Shown: positions 8,170 through 17,335, counted from the stretch's first letter. The stretch: 64,000 nt of DNA from Pseudomonas sp. PDM14 (GCF_014851905.1 NZ_JACVAQ010000002.1:744001-808000), one strand, 5' to 3'. Program-made: numbers and translations. The notes: generated by a model from the sequence alone, not told the origin.

Positions 8170-8261
8170 AGCACGCCAACGGCGGCGGGCCGCGGATCAC
8201 GGACAACGGCGTCCGTCAGAGAACCCTCCCCCATCGGGTCTCTCTGGCGTACGCCGTTTTT
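8170..8261 (+). promoter_or_regulatory. ANTAR-type antitermination leader of nrtABC
   Basis: P1 has stem CGCC/GGCG (8173-8176, 8183-8186) extended past one mismatch to 8170/8189; P2 has a perfect six-base-pair stem ACGGAC/GTCCGT (8198-8203, 8210-8215). Both loops are AACGGC (A at 1, G at 4). The alternative fold is a long terminator: 8204-8226 pairs with 8236-8258 with two mismatches, followed by the T run 8257-8261. Its 5' arm begins exactly at the P2 loop (8204), so binding of an ANTAR protein to P2 would block the terminator. Spacing between P1 and P2 (11 bases) resembles that of the nasS leader (10). Confidence 0.85.
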
Positions 8262-8287
8262 ATTTGCCCATGAAAAAGGACCACAGC

Positions 8288-9571
8288 ATGAGTGATCGTG
8301 ATTCCAACGACCCGATGAACACCAGCCGCCGCAATTTCCTCAAGCACTCCATCGCCATTGCTGGCACCGTGGGCGGGGTCGCCGCGCTGGGTCTCGCCGC
8401 GCCCGGTTTCCTGCGTAGCGCGGCCTATGCCGCCGGTTCCGATGCCCCGGAAAAGGCCGCACTGAAGATCGGCTTCATCCCCCTGACCGACTGCGCCTCG
8501 CTGGTGGTCGCCGCCACCCAGGGCTTCGCCGCCAAGTACGGCCTGAGCATCACCCCGAGCAAGGAGGCCTCCTGGGCCGGTGTGCGCGACAAGCTCGGCA
8601 CCGGCGAACTGGATGCCTCGCACGTGCTCTACGGCATGATGTACAGCTCGCAGCTCGGCCTCGCCGGCCCGCAGAAGGACATGGCCGTGCTCATGGGCCT
8701 GAACCAGAACGGCCAGGCCATCACCCTTTCCAGGCAGCTCAAGGAAGCCGGCGTAACCACCGGCGCGCAGCTCGCCGCGCACATCAAGAAAGGCGGCACG
8801 CCGCTGACCTTCGCCCAGACCTTCCCCACCGGCACCCACGCCATGTGGCTGTACTACTGGCTCGGCAGCCTGGGCATCAACCCGCTGTCGGACGTCAAGA
8901 CCATCACCGTGCCGCCACCGCAGATGGTCGCCAACATGCGCGTCGGCAACATGGACGGTTTCTGCGTCGGCGAGCCCTGGGGCGCACGGGCGATCACCGA
9001 CAAGATCGGCTTCACCGCCGTGACCACCCAGCAGATCTGGGCCGACCACCCGGAGAAAGTCCTCGGCTGCTCCCGCGAGTTCGTCGAACAGAACCCCAAC
9101 ACCGCCCGCGCGCTGGTGATGGCCCTCCTCGATGCCAGCCGCTTCATCGAAGCCAGCGCGGAGAACAAGAAGGCCACCGCCAAGCTTATTTCCGGCAAGG
9201 CCTACGTCAATGCGCCAGCCGAGGTGATCGAGCAGCGCTTTCTCGGTCACTATGAGGACGGCCTCGGCAACAGCTGGGAAGACCCGCACGCCATGGCCTT
9301 CTGCAAGGACGGTAGCGTCAACTACCCCTACCACTCCGACGGCATGTGGTTCCTCACCCAGTTCAAGCGCTGGGGCCTGCTCAAGGACGACCCGGACTAC
9401 GCCGCCGTCGCCGCTGCGGTGAACCAGACCAAACTCTACGGCGAAGCCGCCAGCGCCCTCGGCCTGAGCGTGCCGAGCAGCCCGCTGCGCAGCAGCACGC
9501 TGATCGACGGCAAGGTCTGGGATGGCAGCAACCCGGCCGCCTACGCCCAATCCTTTGCGGTTAAGGCCTGA
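8288..9571 (+). CDS. nrtA: Nitrate ABC transporter, periplasmic binding protein
   Basis: 427-residue NrtA-family binding protein. It has a twin-arginine export signal (SRRNFLK followed by a hydrophobic stretch and a cut near AYA), so it is folded before export. It is collinear with NasS at 2.5 kb, but that protein lacks the signal. I choose ATG 8288 because AAGGA lies eight bases upstream and the Tat motif falls at residues 13-19; the in-frame ATG at 8270 and TTG at 8264 sit too close to the terminator T run. First gene of nrtABC. Nitrate is the likely ligand from the NasT-type leader; cyanate or bicarbonate relatives exist. Confidence 0.88.
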   Translation: MSDRDSNDPMNTSRRNFLKHSIAIAGTVGGVAALGLAAPGFLRSAAYAAGSDAPEKAALKIGFIPLTDCASLVVAATQGFAAKYGLSITPSKEASWAGVRDKLGTGELDASHVLYGMMYSSQLGLAGPQKDMAVLMGLNQNGQAITLSRQLKEAGVTTGAQLAAHIKKGGTPLTFAQTFPTGTHAMWLYYWLGSLGINPLSDVKTITVPPPQMVANMRVGNMDGFCVGEPWGARAITDKIGFTAVTTQQIWADHPEKVLGCSREFVEQNPNTARALVMALLDASRFIEASAENKKATAKLISGKAYVNAPAEVIEQRFLGHYEDGLGNSWEDPHAMAFCKDGSVNYPYHSDGMWFLTQFKRWGLLKDDPDYAAVAAAVNQTKLYGEAASALGLSVPSSPLRSSTLIDGKVWDGSNPAAYAQSFAVKA

Positions 9572-9588
9572 CTTTCGGAGGTGTACAG

Positions 9589-10443
9589 ATGAATGCTCGA
9601 CTGAAAACCCCGCTGAGCGTGGCCAGCGCCGTCCCCGTCACGCCCGTTCGCCGCCCGTTGCCGGGCACGGAGCTGTTCGCCAGCGCTATCAGGCTGCTGG
9701 TCCCGCCACTGCTCGGCATTGCCCTGTTCATCGGCGTGTGGGCACTGATCGCCGCGCGCAGCGAGGGCCTGCCGGGCCCGCTGTCGACCTGGCTGTCGGC
9801 GCTGGAGCTGTTCGCCGATCCGTTCTACGACAACGGCCCGAACGACATGGGCATCGGCTGGAACATCCTCCACTCGCTGGGCCGCGTTGGCCTCGGCTTC
9901 GGCCTCGCGGCGCTGGTCGGCATCCCGCTGGGCTTCGCCATCGGCCGCTTCACCTTCCTCGCCCGCATGCTCGCACCGGTCATCAGCCTGCTGCGCCCGG
10001 TGTCGCCGCTGGTGTGGCTGCCGATCGGCCTGCTGGTGTTCGAGAAGGCCGGGCCGGCGTCGATCTGGGTGATTTTCATCAGCTCGATCTGGCCGATCAT
10101 CCTCAACACCGCCGCCGGCGTCGCCAGCGTGCCGCAGGACTACCTCAACGTTGCCCGCGTGCTCAAGCTGTCGGAATTCAAGGTGCTCACGCGCATCCTG
10201 TTTCCCGCCGTGCTGCCGCACCTGATGACCGGCATTCGCCTGGCCATCGGCGTGGCCTGGCTGGTGATCGTCGCCGCGGAAATGCTCACCGGCGGCACCG
10301 GCCTGGGCTTCTGGGTGTGGGACGAGTGGAACAACCTCAACGTCGAACACATCCTCATCGCCATCATCATCGTCGGTCTGGTCGGCCTGGCCCTGGAGCA
10401 GTCGTTGCTGCTGCTCGCCAAACGCTTCGACTACGCCAGCTAA
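9589..10443 (+). CDS. nrtB: Nitrate ABC transporter permease
   Basis: 284-residue inner-membrane permease of the NrtB/SsuC/TauC type, about six hydrophobic segments. The cytoplasmic EAA-like loop that contacts the ATPase is visible near [23 protein letters not shown], about residue 185-205. Start ATG has GGAGG at good spacing, 17 bases after nrtA. Works with NrtA and NrtC for nitrate import. Confidence 0.9.
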   Translation: MNARLKTPLSVASAVPVTPVRRPLPGTELFASAIRLLVPPLLGIALFIGVWALIAARSEGLPGPLSTWLSALELFADPFYDNGPNDMGIGWNILHSLGRVGLGFGLAALVGIPLGFAIGRFTFLARMLAPVISLLRPVSPLVWLPIGLLVFEKAGPASIWVIFISSIWPIILNTAAGVASVPQDYLNVARVLKLSEFKVLTRILFPAVLPHLMTGIRLAIGVAWLVIVAAEMLTGGTGLGFWVWDEWNNLNVEHILIAIIIVGLVGLALEQSLLLLAKRFDYAS

Positions 10444-10453
10444 GGAGTTCGCC

Positions 10454-11245
10454 ATGGACAAGTTCGTCGAGCTGACCGCCGTCAGCAAACACTTCGAGAC
10501 CAAGAAAGGCCGCTTCCAGGCCCTGGCCAACGTCAACCTGAGCATTGCCAAAGGCGAGTTCGTCTCGCTGATCGGCCACTCCGGCTGCGGCAAATCCACC
10601 GTGCTCAACCTCATCGCCGGCCTGCTCGAGGCCAGCGAGGGCGGGCTGATCTGCAACGGTCGCGAGATCGACGGCCCCGGCCCGGAGCGTGCCGTGGTGT
10701 TCCAGAACCACAGCCTGCTGCCCTGGATGACCTGCTACGGCAACGTCCACCTGGCCGTGGAACGGGTGTTCGGTGCCGACGAAGCCAAGGCCCAGCTCAA
10801 GGCCCGCACCGAGGCGGCGCTGCACATGGTCGGCCTCGATCATGCGATGCACAAACACCCCAGCGAGATCTCCGGCGGCATGAAGCAACGCGTCGGCATC
10901 GCCCGCGCCCTGGCCATGGAGCCCAAGGTGCTGCTGATGGACGAACCCTTCGGCGCCCTCGACGCCCTGACCCGCGCGCACCTGCAGGACGAGCTGCTGC
11001 GCATCGTCGGTGCGACCCAGAGCACGGTGGTGATGGTGACCCACGACGTCGACGAGGCGGTGCTGCTCTCCGACCGCATCGTGATGATGACCAACGGCCC
11101 GGCGGCCACGGTCGGCGATATCGTCGAGGTGGGCCTGGCCCGCCCGCGTGATCGCCTGGTGCTGGCCAACGACCCGCAGTACCACCTGTACCGCAGCGCG
11201 GTGCTGGAATTCCTCTACCAGCGTCAGCAACGTCCGGCGGCTTGA
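10454..11245 (+). CDS. nrtC: Nitrate ABC transporter ATPase
   Basis: 263-residue ABC ATPase. Walker [10 protein letters not shown] (about 42-50), signature SGGMKQR and Walker B VLLMDEP with following D-loop FGALD and switch His in VTHD are intact. It is of the NrtD/SsuB size; there is no fused binding domain as in cyanobacterial NrtC, so the name nrtC here refers only to the third gene. It starts 10 bases after nrtB and ends the operon. Confidence 0.9.
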   Translation: MDKFVELTAVSKHFETKKGRFQALANVNLSIAKGEFVSLIGHSGCGKSTVLNLIAGLLEASEGGLICNGREIDGPGPERAVVFQNHSLLPWMTCYGNVHLAVERVFGADEAKAQLKARTEAALHMVGLDHAMHKHPSEISGGMKQRVGIARALAMEPKVLLMDEPFGALDALTRAHLQDELLRIVGATQSTVVMVTHDVDEAVLLSDRIVMMTNGPAATVGDIVEVGLARPRDRLVLANDPQYHLYRSAVLEFLYQRQQRPAA

Positions 11246-11331
11246 TACGCGTAAGGGGACTCAGTGATGGATGATCGTCGGTGATCCACCGATGCTCCGT
11301 CGGGTGCCCCTGGCCATCAGTTGCTCATCAC

Positions 11332-11358
11332 AAGCCCGACCTCGTGTCGGGCTTTTCT
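11332..11358 (+). terminator. Terminator after nrtABC
   Basis: Stem AAGCCCGAC/GTCGGGCTT with a five-base loop and TTTCT tail, about 90 bases after nrtC. Confidence 0.8.
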
Positions 11359-11467
11359 GGCCCGTCATGCGCGCCGGGCATTGCCGCCTGGCGCGGCGGT
11401 GCCTGTACAGCGCCACCGCCAGCCCCTACCCTCGCCCTCTACCTATAACAAGAAACGAGGAACCACC

Positions 11468-11836
11468 ATGCCCTACAGCATCTACGTCGCGGCAGTCCTG
11501 TCGCTGCTGCTGATCGCCCTGTCGCTGAATACCTCGCGCCTGCGCATGCGCCATCAGATCGCCTTCGGCGACGGCGGCAAGGCGGACCTGACCAAGGCCA
11601 TCCGCGCCCACGGCAACACCTTGGAACAGACGGTGCTGTTCATCGTCCTGCTCTACCTCGGCGAAGCCAGCGGGCAGATCAGCCCGCCGCTCACCGCCGC
11701 CATCGGCTTCGCCTTCATCATGCTGCGCCTGCTCTACTGCGCCGGCCTGTTCGCCCGCCTGCTCCTGCTGCGCCAGGTCAGCCATGCGCTGACCATGCTG
11801 GTACTGCTCGTCGTCACCCTGCTGCTGTTGTTCTGA
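11468..11836 (+). CDS. MAPEG-family membrane protein
   Basis: 122 residues, nearly all in four hydrophobic segments, with the MAPEG-like polar stretch KAIRAHGNTLEQT between segments one and two. The eukaryotic relatives conjugate or reduce with glutathione; bacterial substrates are unknown. ATG at 11468 follows an AT-rich GAGGAA at suitable distance. Its 3' end overlaps the convergent hydrolase gene by 23 bases. Confidence 0.8.
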   Translation: MPYSIYVAAVLSLLLIALSLNTSRLRMRHQIAFGDGGKADLTKAIRAHGNTLEQTVLFIVLLYLGEASGQISPPLTAAIGFAFIMLRLLYCAGLFARLLLLRQVSHALTMLVLLVVTLLLLF

Positions 11837-12674
11837 GCCGAGCCGGTACAGGCTGCGCGAGCCAGGCAATGACGCAGTCGACCACCCCCTGCGGCGCCTT
11901 GAGCCAAGCGCTGTGCGGGTTCTCGTGGGGCGGACGCGGCGACGGCAGGCGTTCGATCTGCGGATGGGCCTGGATCAGCTCGGCCAGGCCCAGGGTCGAG
12001 GCCGGCGGGGCGAAATGATCGCCCTCGATCTGCACGAACAACGACGCCACGCCATTGCTCGCCGCCGGCGCCTGAGGCAAACCGAGGTGATGGTAATGGC
12101 CGGTGAAGGCGACGCGGCCCCAATCACGCATCAACGTGCGCGCCTCGTGGCCACCGAAGCCGATACGCTTGCCCGGCAGGTAGCCGAGCACGCTGACCAG
12201 CAGGTTGAACACCAGCGCCACGCTGGGCGTCATCAGCCGCTGGCGACCCTGCCAGTGGCGGTAATGGATGTTGCCGCAGGCGACGCCGATGACGCGCACC
12301 GCGCTGCCTGGGTGCGCCGCTGCGTACAGCGTGGCGATATGTCCACCGAGGCTGTGGCCGAACAGCACCGCCGGGCTGCCGGGGAAATGCCGCTGGGCCA
12401 TGACCAGCAACGCGGGGACGAAGTCCTCGACCAGTTGCCGATAGCCGTAGTCGTGACGGCGATCCGGGCGCGGCAGGCTCTCGCCCTGGCCCGGCCAGTC
12501 GGCGACCAGCACGTTGCAGTCGGCCGCCACCAGCGCATTTGCCAGCGCGTCGTACTTGCGCGCGGTCACGCCCAGCGCTGGCAGCACGATCAGCGTGCGC
12601 GTCGCACGCGCACAGGGGTACAGGCGCACCGGACACTGAAAGGTGCCATTGGCGAACGGCAGCGTATCGATCAT
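11814..12674 (-). CDS. Alpha/beta hydrolase
   Basis: About 286 residues. The nucleophile elbow GHSLGGH and the oxyanion-type strand LPALGVTARKYDALA are clear, with an aspartate in EGDHFAPP as acid candidate and a C-terminal His region. No signal peptide, so cytoplasmic. The start at 12674 is preferred because GGAG stands six bases upstream; the earlier ATG at 12692 has no ribosome site. Serine hydrolase of unknown substrate. Confidence 0.8.
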   Translation of the reverse strand: MIDTLPFANGTFQCPVRLYPCARATRTLIVLPALGVTARKYDALANALVAADCNVLVADWPGQGESLPRPDRRHDYGYRQLVEDFVPALLVMAQRHFPGSPAVLFGHSLGGHIATLYAAAHPGSAVRVIGVACGNIHYRHWQGRQRLMTPSVALVFNLLVSVLGYLPGKRIGFGGHEARTLMRDWGRVAFTGHYHHLGLPQAPAASNGVASLFVQIEGDHFAPPASTLGLAELIQAHPQIERLPSPRPPHENPHSAWLKAPQGVVDCVIAWLAQPVPARLRTTAAG

Positions 12675-12763
12675 CGCCCACTCCGCAGTCATCACAGGAG
12701 CGGCGAATCTAGAGCAATTACTCTATTAATTCCACAGCGAGCGTTCGCCGGACACGCACAACC

Positions 12764-12949
12764 TCAGGCGGCCTGCTCGGCCGAACGGTCACTGCGGCGC
12801 TGCTCCGGCAGCACGTGAGGGGCTTCCAGACGCTGGCGCAGCAGCCTGGCGAACTGCTCGGCCGACGCCTGGCAGCGAAATGGAATCGCGCACGCGTCGA
12901 GCTGTACGACCCAACCGGTTTCAGGCACATGGTTCACGCTGATCTGCAT
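12764..12949 (-). CDS. Small hypothetical protein
   Basis: 61 residues beginning MQISVNHVPETGW, with GGAG seven bases before the ATG. Length, start signal and codon use support a real gene, though the frame is open much farther upstream. Cysteines 20 and 26 are close together. I do not recognise a family. A stop-free extension to 13237 is not believed. Confidence 0.55.
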   Translation of the reverse strand: MQISVNHVPETGWVVQLDACAIPFRCQASAEQFARLLRQRLEAPHVLPEQRRSDRSAEQAA

Positions 12950-13155
12950 CGCAAGTCTCCCCAGTCCAGTGGCTAGCGAAGCGATCCTAGCCCGGCTTTG
13001 TGACGGTTCAGGGTCAGCGTGCGTGCAGCCAGGCGTGGTCAAACAGGGCCGAAACGAATCGCCCGGCCTGCTAAACGCACCAGCCTGTAGCACGGCCGGC
13101 AGGCTGTGTCGGTTGCGCGCGGTACAAGCGGCAGAAAATCCGCGGGCCGCACCTG

Positions 13156-13183
13156 TGTGCCAGTGGTTGGCACAGGCAATGCT
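13156..13183 (+). promoter_or_regulatory. Probable sigma-54 promoter of eutBC with overlapping inverted repeat
   Basis: TGGCAC-N5-ATGCT at 13168-13183 has a perfect -24 element and the invariant GC, with one mismatch in the -12 box. Its -24 half is the right arm of an inverted repeat TGTGCCA-N5-TGGCACA (13156-13174). Transcription would begin near 13194, leaving a 190-base leader before eutB. In P. aeruginosa ethanolamine catabolism is, as I recall, controlled by a sigma-54 activator (EatR), which agrees. The rest of 12950-13385 shows no gene I can support; I see no cobalamin riboswitch signature. Confidence 0.6.
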
Positions 13184-13385
13184 TTGCGTAGTAGGGATTG
13201 CAGCAGGCCGCCAGTGACCATGGCACTCACGGAGCACATCGGCATTGCGTGTTGACCGGGCCTGCAGCCTGGCGTTTAGTTAACCCAAGTGCCGGCGCCG
13301 GGGCTCTGCATCCGGCGTCGATTTTGCGACAGACCACGGCGCGATACCTCGCGGACGCGCCCTCTCCCGCCTGCGGAGTTGCGTC

Positions 13386-14780
13386 ATGCCCTACAGCACC
13401 AGCGTCGGCAGTCAGACCTACCGCTTCGCCGACCTCAAGACCCTGCTGGCCAAGGCCAGCCCCGCGCGCTCCGGCGACTACCTGGCCGGGCTCGCCGCGG
13501 CCACCTACGAAGAACGCATGGCGGCGAAGATCGCCCTGGCCGACGTGCCGCTGCAGACCTTTCTCAACGAGGCGCTGATCCCCTACGAGAGCGACGAAGT
13601 CACCCGCCTGATCATCGACCGCCATGATCGCGCCGCCTTCGCTCCGATCAGCCACCTGACCGTCGGCGACCTGCGCGACTGGCTGCTCCTGCACAGCACC
13701 GACAGCGCCACCCTCGCCGCCGTCGCACCCGGCATCACCCCGGAGATGGCTGCCGCGGTGAGCAAGCTGATGCGCAACCAGGACCTGATCCTGGTGGCCA
13801 AGAAGTGCCACGTCACCAGCCGCTTTCGCAACACCATCGGCCTGCCCGGCCACCTCTCCGTGCGCCTGCAGCCCAACCACCCCACCGACGATGTGCGCGG
13901 CATCGCCGCGAGCATGCTCGACGGCCTGCTCTACGGCTCCGGCGATGCCACGGTCGGCATCAACCCAGCCAGCGATTCGCTGCCGACCCTGATGCGCCTG
14001 TGGCAGATGATGGACGAGGTGCGCCAGCACTTCGAAATCCCCATGCAGAGCTGCGTGCTCACCCACGTCACCACGCAGATCCAGGCCATCGAGGCCGGCG
14101 CGCCGATCGACCTGGTGTTCCAGTCCATCGCCGGCACCGAGAAAACCAATGCCAGCTTCGGCGTGAACCTGGCCATCCTCCGCGAGGCCCACGAGGCGGC
14201 GCTGAGCCTGAAGCGCGGCACGGTCGGCGACAACGTCATGTACTTCGAGACCGGCCAGGGCAGCGCGCTGTCAGCCGGCGGCCACCACGGCGTCGACCAG
14301 CAGACCTGCGAGGTGCGCGCCTATGCCGTGGCGCGCGAATTCAAGCCGCTGCTGACCAACACAGTGGTCGGCTTCATCGGCCCGGAATACCTCTACGACG
14401 GCAAGCAGATCATCCGCGCCGGGCTGGAGGATCACTTCTGCGCCAAGCTGCTCGGCGTGCCGATGGGCTGCGACGTCTGCTACACCAACCACGCCGAAGC
14501 CGACCAGGACGACATGGACACCCTGCTGACCCTGCTCGGCACCGCCGGCATCAGCTTCATCATGGGCATCCCCGGCGCCGATGACATCATGCTCAATTAC
14601 CAGAGCACCTCGTTCCACGACGCCCTCTACCTGCGCTCGGCGATGGGCCTCAAGCGTGCGCCGGAATTCGATGCCTGGCTGACGCGTATGGCCATCACCG
14701 ATCCGTCCGGCGCGCTGCGCGAGATCGGCCGCGGCCACCACTTGCTCAAGCAATTGCCTTTCGTCTCGGGAGCGGCGTGA
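13386..14780 (+). CDS. eutB: Ethanolamine ammonia-lyase large subunit
   Basis: 464 residues, full length for EutB. With EutC it forms the adenosylcobalamin-dependent enzyme splitting ethanolamine to acetaldehyde and ammonia. Typical segments are GLPGHLSVRLQPNHPTDD, GDATVGINPASDS, the LDLVFQS-like strand PIDLVFQSIAGTEKTN and the C-terminal GIPGADDIMLNYQSTSFHD. GGAG is six bases before the ATG. It is followed directly by eutC; no microcompartment, transporter or acetaldehyde dehydrogenase gene is nearby. Confidence 0.96.
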   Translation: MPYSTSVGSQTYRFADLKTLLAKASPARSGDYLAGLAAATYEERMAAKIALADVPLQTFLNEALIPYESDEVTRLIIDRHDRAAFAPISHLTVGDLRDWLLLHSTDSATLAAVAPGITPEMAAAVSKLMRNQDLILVAKKCHVTSRFRNTIGLPGHLSVRLQPNHPTDDVRGIAASMLDGLLYGSGDATVGINPASDSLPTLMRLWQMMDEVRQHFEIPMQSCVLTHVTTQIQAIEAGAPIDLVFQSIAGTEKTNASFGVNLAILREAHEAALSLKRGTVGDNVMYFETGQGSALSAGGHHGVDQQTCEVRAYAVAREFKPLLTNTVVGFIGPEYLYDGKQIIRAGLEDHFCAKLLGVPMGCDVCYTNHAEADQDDMDTLLTLLGTAGISFIMGIPGADDIMLNYQSTSFHDALYLRSAMGLKRAPEFDAWLTRMAITDPSGALREIGRGHHLLKQLPFVSGAA

Positions 14781-15544
14781 TGAGTGACCTGACGCTGACC
14801 CAGAGCAACCCCTGGGACGACCTGCGCGCGCACACCTCGGCACGCATCGCCCTGGGCCGCGTAGGCTCCAGCCTGCCGACCGCCGAAGTGCTCAAGTTCG
14901 GCCTGGCCCACGCCCAGGCGCGTGACGCAGTGCATCGCCCACTGGATTTCAGCGAGCTGCGCGAGCAGCTGCAGGCGGCAGGGTTTCGCGCCCTGCAGGT
15001 CAACAGCGACGCCGAAGACCGGCAAACCTACCTGCTGCGCCCGGACCGCGGCCGCCGCCTCGCCGAGCCCTGCCGCGAACGCCTGTGCGGCGAAGCGCCG
15101 GCGCCGGAGCTGGCCGTGGTGATTGCTGACGGGCTCTCGTCCATCGCCGTGCAACGCCATGCCCTGCCGCTGCTGGAGCTGTTCCGCCAGCGCTTCGACG
15201 CCGACTGGAGCAACACCCCGGTGGTGCTCGCCGAACAGGGGCGCGTGGCCATCGGCGACGGCATCGGCGAAGCGCTGCGCGCGCGCCTGGTAATCGTGCT
15301 GATCGGCGAGCGTCCGGGCCTGACCTCGCCGGACAGCCTCGGCCTGTACGTCACCTACCAGCCCCACGTGGGGCGCATGGACAGCGAGCGCAACTGCATC
15401 TCCAACGTGCGCCCCGAGGGGCTGCCCTACGCACTGGCGGCGCACAAGCTGGACTTCATCGCGCGTCAGGCCCTGCGCCTGCAACTCTCCGGCGTCGACC
15501 TGAAGGACGACAGCACCCTGCAGGCGATCGAAACCCAGGCCTGA
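14780..15544 (+). CDS. eutC: Ethanolamine ammonia-lyase small subunit
   Basis: 254 residues. The start codon overlaps the eutB stop by one base (TGATG), implying coupled translation. EutC features seen are SSLPTAEVLKFGLAHAQARDAVH, the ADGLSSIAVQRHA cobalamin-region strand and the terminal VTYQPHVGRMDSERNCISN-type segment. Supplies part of the cobalamin-binding site. Confidence 0.95.
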   Translation: MSDLTLTQSNPWDDLRAHTSARIALGRVGSSLPTAEVLKFGLAHAQARDAVHRPLDFSELREQLQAAGFRALQVNSDAEDRQTYLLRPDRGRRLAEPCRERLCGEAPAPELAVVIADGLSSIAVQRHALPLLELFRQRFDADWSNTPVVLAEQGRVAIGDGIGEALRARLVIVLIGERPGLTSPDSLGLYVTYQPHVGRMDSERNCISNVRPEGLPYALAAHKLDFIARQALRLQLSGVDLKDDSTLQAIETQA

Positions 15545-15597
15545 CAGAAGCGCCAACCGGGGTTATGGTGGAGGCTCATCCCGCAAAGGAGAGCCCC

Positions 15598-15765
15598 ATG
15601 CCCTGGTATGCCTGGTTGATCATGATTCTGGCCCTCGGCTCCATCGTCGGCGGCTTGCTGTTGCTGCGCGACAGCGCCCGCAAACTGCCGCTAACCGACG
15701 AACAGCTCAAGCGCATCCACGAACGCAACATCGAACAGGACGCCAAGGACGCGCAGGAGCGCTAG
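15598..15765 (+). CDS. DUF2897 small membrane protein
   Basis: 55 residues: one N-terminal transmembrane helix (about 4-23) followed by a charged cytoplasmic helix ending in a stretch rich in Glu, Asp and Lys. The start at 15598 has AAAGGAGAG upstream. The pattern MPWYAWL...LLLLRDSARKLP is the DUF2897 family common in pseudomonads; role unknown. Confidence 0.8.
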   Translation: MPWYAWLIMILALGSIVGGLLLLRDSARKLPLTDEQLKRIHERNIEQDAKDAQER

Positions 15766-15804
15766 ACTCCCGCGCCTTCGCCTCATCCGCGACAAGGACG
15801 TGCC

Positions 15805-16563
15805 ATGCCCCTGCACCTGCGCCTGCTGCTGCCCGTGCTCTTTCTCGGGCTGGGCGTGGCATTCGCCTATATCCAGCCCATCGGCCTGGCCCTGGCGGCC
15901 CTGTTCATCGCCTGGGTCCTGCTCGGCGAGGACTACCTGCCGCACTGGCTGTGGTGGTCAGTGAGCCTGCTGGTCAGTATCGCCCTCGCCGCTCACCTGC
16001 TCCCCGGCTTCACCCCCACGCCCCTCGCGGAGGCACGGCGGATCAGCGTCGATGCCGCGCCCTATGCCGTACGCCTGTCGTGGGACAAGGGCCTGGTCGG
16101 CCTGACACTGCTCGCCTGGTGGCTGGGCCATGCGCCACGGGCCACCGTCTCTGCGCGCCTGGCCTGGCTGATCGCGCTGCTGACATTGCTGCTGGTGCCT
16201 GCACTGGCTCTCGGCCTGGTGCTGGTGGCCTGGCAGCCGAAGTGGCCGCAGGAAGTGTGGCTGTGGCTGGCGGTGAACTTGGGCGTGGCGGTACTGGCCG
16301 AGGAGCTGGTGTTTCGCGCCTGGCTGCAGCGCGCGCTGATCGCCCCGCTCGGGCTGTGGGCCGGGGTGCTGCTCACCGCCGTGCTATTCGCCGCCGTGCA
16401 CCTGCCGTTCAGCCCGTTGTTCGCCGTGGTTGCGGGGGTGGCCGGGCTCGGTTACGGCCTGGTCTTCCATTACAGCGGGCGCCTGAGCGCGGCCATCGCC
16501 CTGCACGGTGCGGTCAATCTGTGCCATCTATTACTGTTGAGCTACCCGCTACGCGTGGCGTAA
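15805..16563 (+). CDS. CPBP-family intramembrane protease homologue
   Basis: 252 residues, about seven or eight hydrophobic segments. The CPBP (Abi) motifs are intact: EELVFR (166-171), FAAVH (His199) and HGAVN (His234), which bind metal in Rce1-like proteases. Bacterial members act in bacteriocin self-protection or membrane protein turnover; nothing here fixes the role. It overlaps by about 50 bases, tail to tail, with the solute-binding protein gene on the other strand. Confidence 0.85.
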   Translation: MPLHLRLLLPVLFLGLGVAFAYIQPIGLALAALFIAWVLLGEDYLPHWLWWSVSLLVSIALAAHLLPGFTPTPLAEARRISVDAAPYAVRLSWDKGLVGLTLLAWWLGHAPRATVSARLAWLIALLTLLLVPALALGLVLVAWQPKWPQEVWLWLAVNLGVAVLAEELVFRAWLQRALIAPLGLWAGVLLTAVLFAAVHLPFSPLFAVVAGVAGLGYGLVFHYSGRLSAAIALHGAVNLCHLLLLSYPLRVA

Positions 16564-17335
16564 CGCCGATGTCGTAGGGCTGGAAGATCCGCTGCATCTG
16601 GCCGTTCTCGCGCAACGCCTGGAGCAACTCGCGCAACCGCTCGGCGCTGATCGGCGCCTGCGGACGCAGGATCGCGTAGTGGCGGTAGTGCTGATCCTCC
16701 CACTCGGACACCAGCAGTTGCGCCTGCAACTGCGGCTCCTTGCGCACCTTCGCGCCGAGCCAGGAACGGGTGATCGGCGCGACATCGGCACGCCCGCGCA
16801 GCACCAGCTCCAGGTTGCTTTCGTGGGAATAGGTCAGCTGCGCATCGAAGTGTTCGCTCAGCCACTGCGGGTCGTTGTTGAAGCCGGCGAAACCGTAGTG
16901 GTAGCCGTTGAACAGCGCCAGGCGCTTGTCCATCAGGTTGTCGAAGTAGTGCTGGTCGCGGCCCGGCTCGGCGCGGGCGACCAGCACCTCGGCATCCTCC
17001 AGGCCCATGTCGATGCGATGGCCGACAATGCCCTGCCATTTCCAGTCGGGGTTCTCGAACACCGCGAGGTCATAGCGCGCCTGCTCGAAATCCTTGAAAC
17101 GGCGGTTGAGGGAGGTGGCGCGCAGGACGAACCGGTAATCGCCCTGGAGCTGATTGAGCGCCTCGACCAGCTGCGGCAGCAGGCCGCGCTGCAGGTTCTG
17201 CTCGGGCTTGATCGCGTAAGGCGGAAAGTGCACGGCGGCGATGCGGACTTGCTCCGCAGCCTGCACCGGCAAGGCTGCCAGCGCCACGAATGCCATCACT
17301 CCCGTTCGCAGCCATCCTTGTCTGCACCCGCTCAT
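16514..17335 (-). CDS. Orphan family-3 solute-binding protein
   Basis: 273 residues with a Sec signal cut near VQA/AEQ. The mature part is a type II periplasmic amino-acid-binding-like fold (VRIAAVHFPPYAIKPEQ at the start). It is paralogous to the next gene: both have HFPPYIAKPE-like openings, a DAEV(L/Y)VA(R/H)AEPGR stretch and GYHYGFAGFN. No permease or ATPase is adjacent, so transport is doubtful and a sensing or other role is possible. Confidence 0.8.
   Translation of the reverse strand: MSGCRQGWLRTGVMAFVALAALPVQAAEQVRIAAVHFPPYAIKPEQNLQRGLLPQLVEALNQLQGDYRFVLRATSLNRRFKDFEQARYDLAVFENPDWKWQGIVGHRIDMGLEDAEVLVARAEPGRDQHYFDNLMDKRLALFNGYHYGFAGFNNDPQWLSEHFDAQLTYSHESNLELVLRGRADVAPITRSWLGAKVRKEPQLQAQLLVSEWEDQHYRHYAILRPQAPISAERLRELLQALRENGQMQRIFQPYDIGVTPRVAGSSTVIDGTD

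Noticed and set aside
12950..13237. Upstream extension of the 61-residue protein
   Set aside because: Contains no ribosome site and runs toward the eutB promoter; composition is unlike coding sequence.
13184..13385. Cobalamin riboswitch before eutBC
   Set aside because: The enzyme uses B12, but I could not find the conserved B12-box or the expected core; only plain hairpins are seen.
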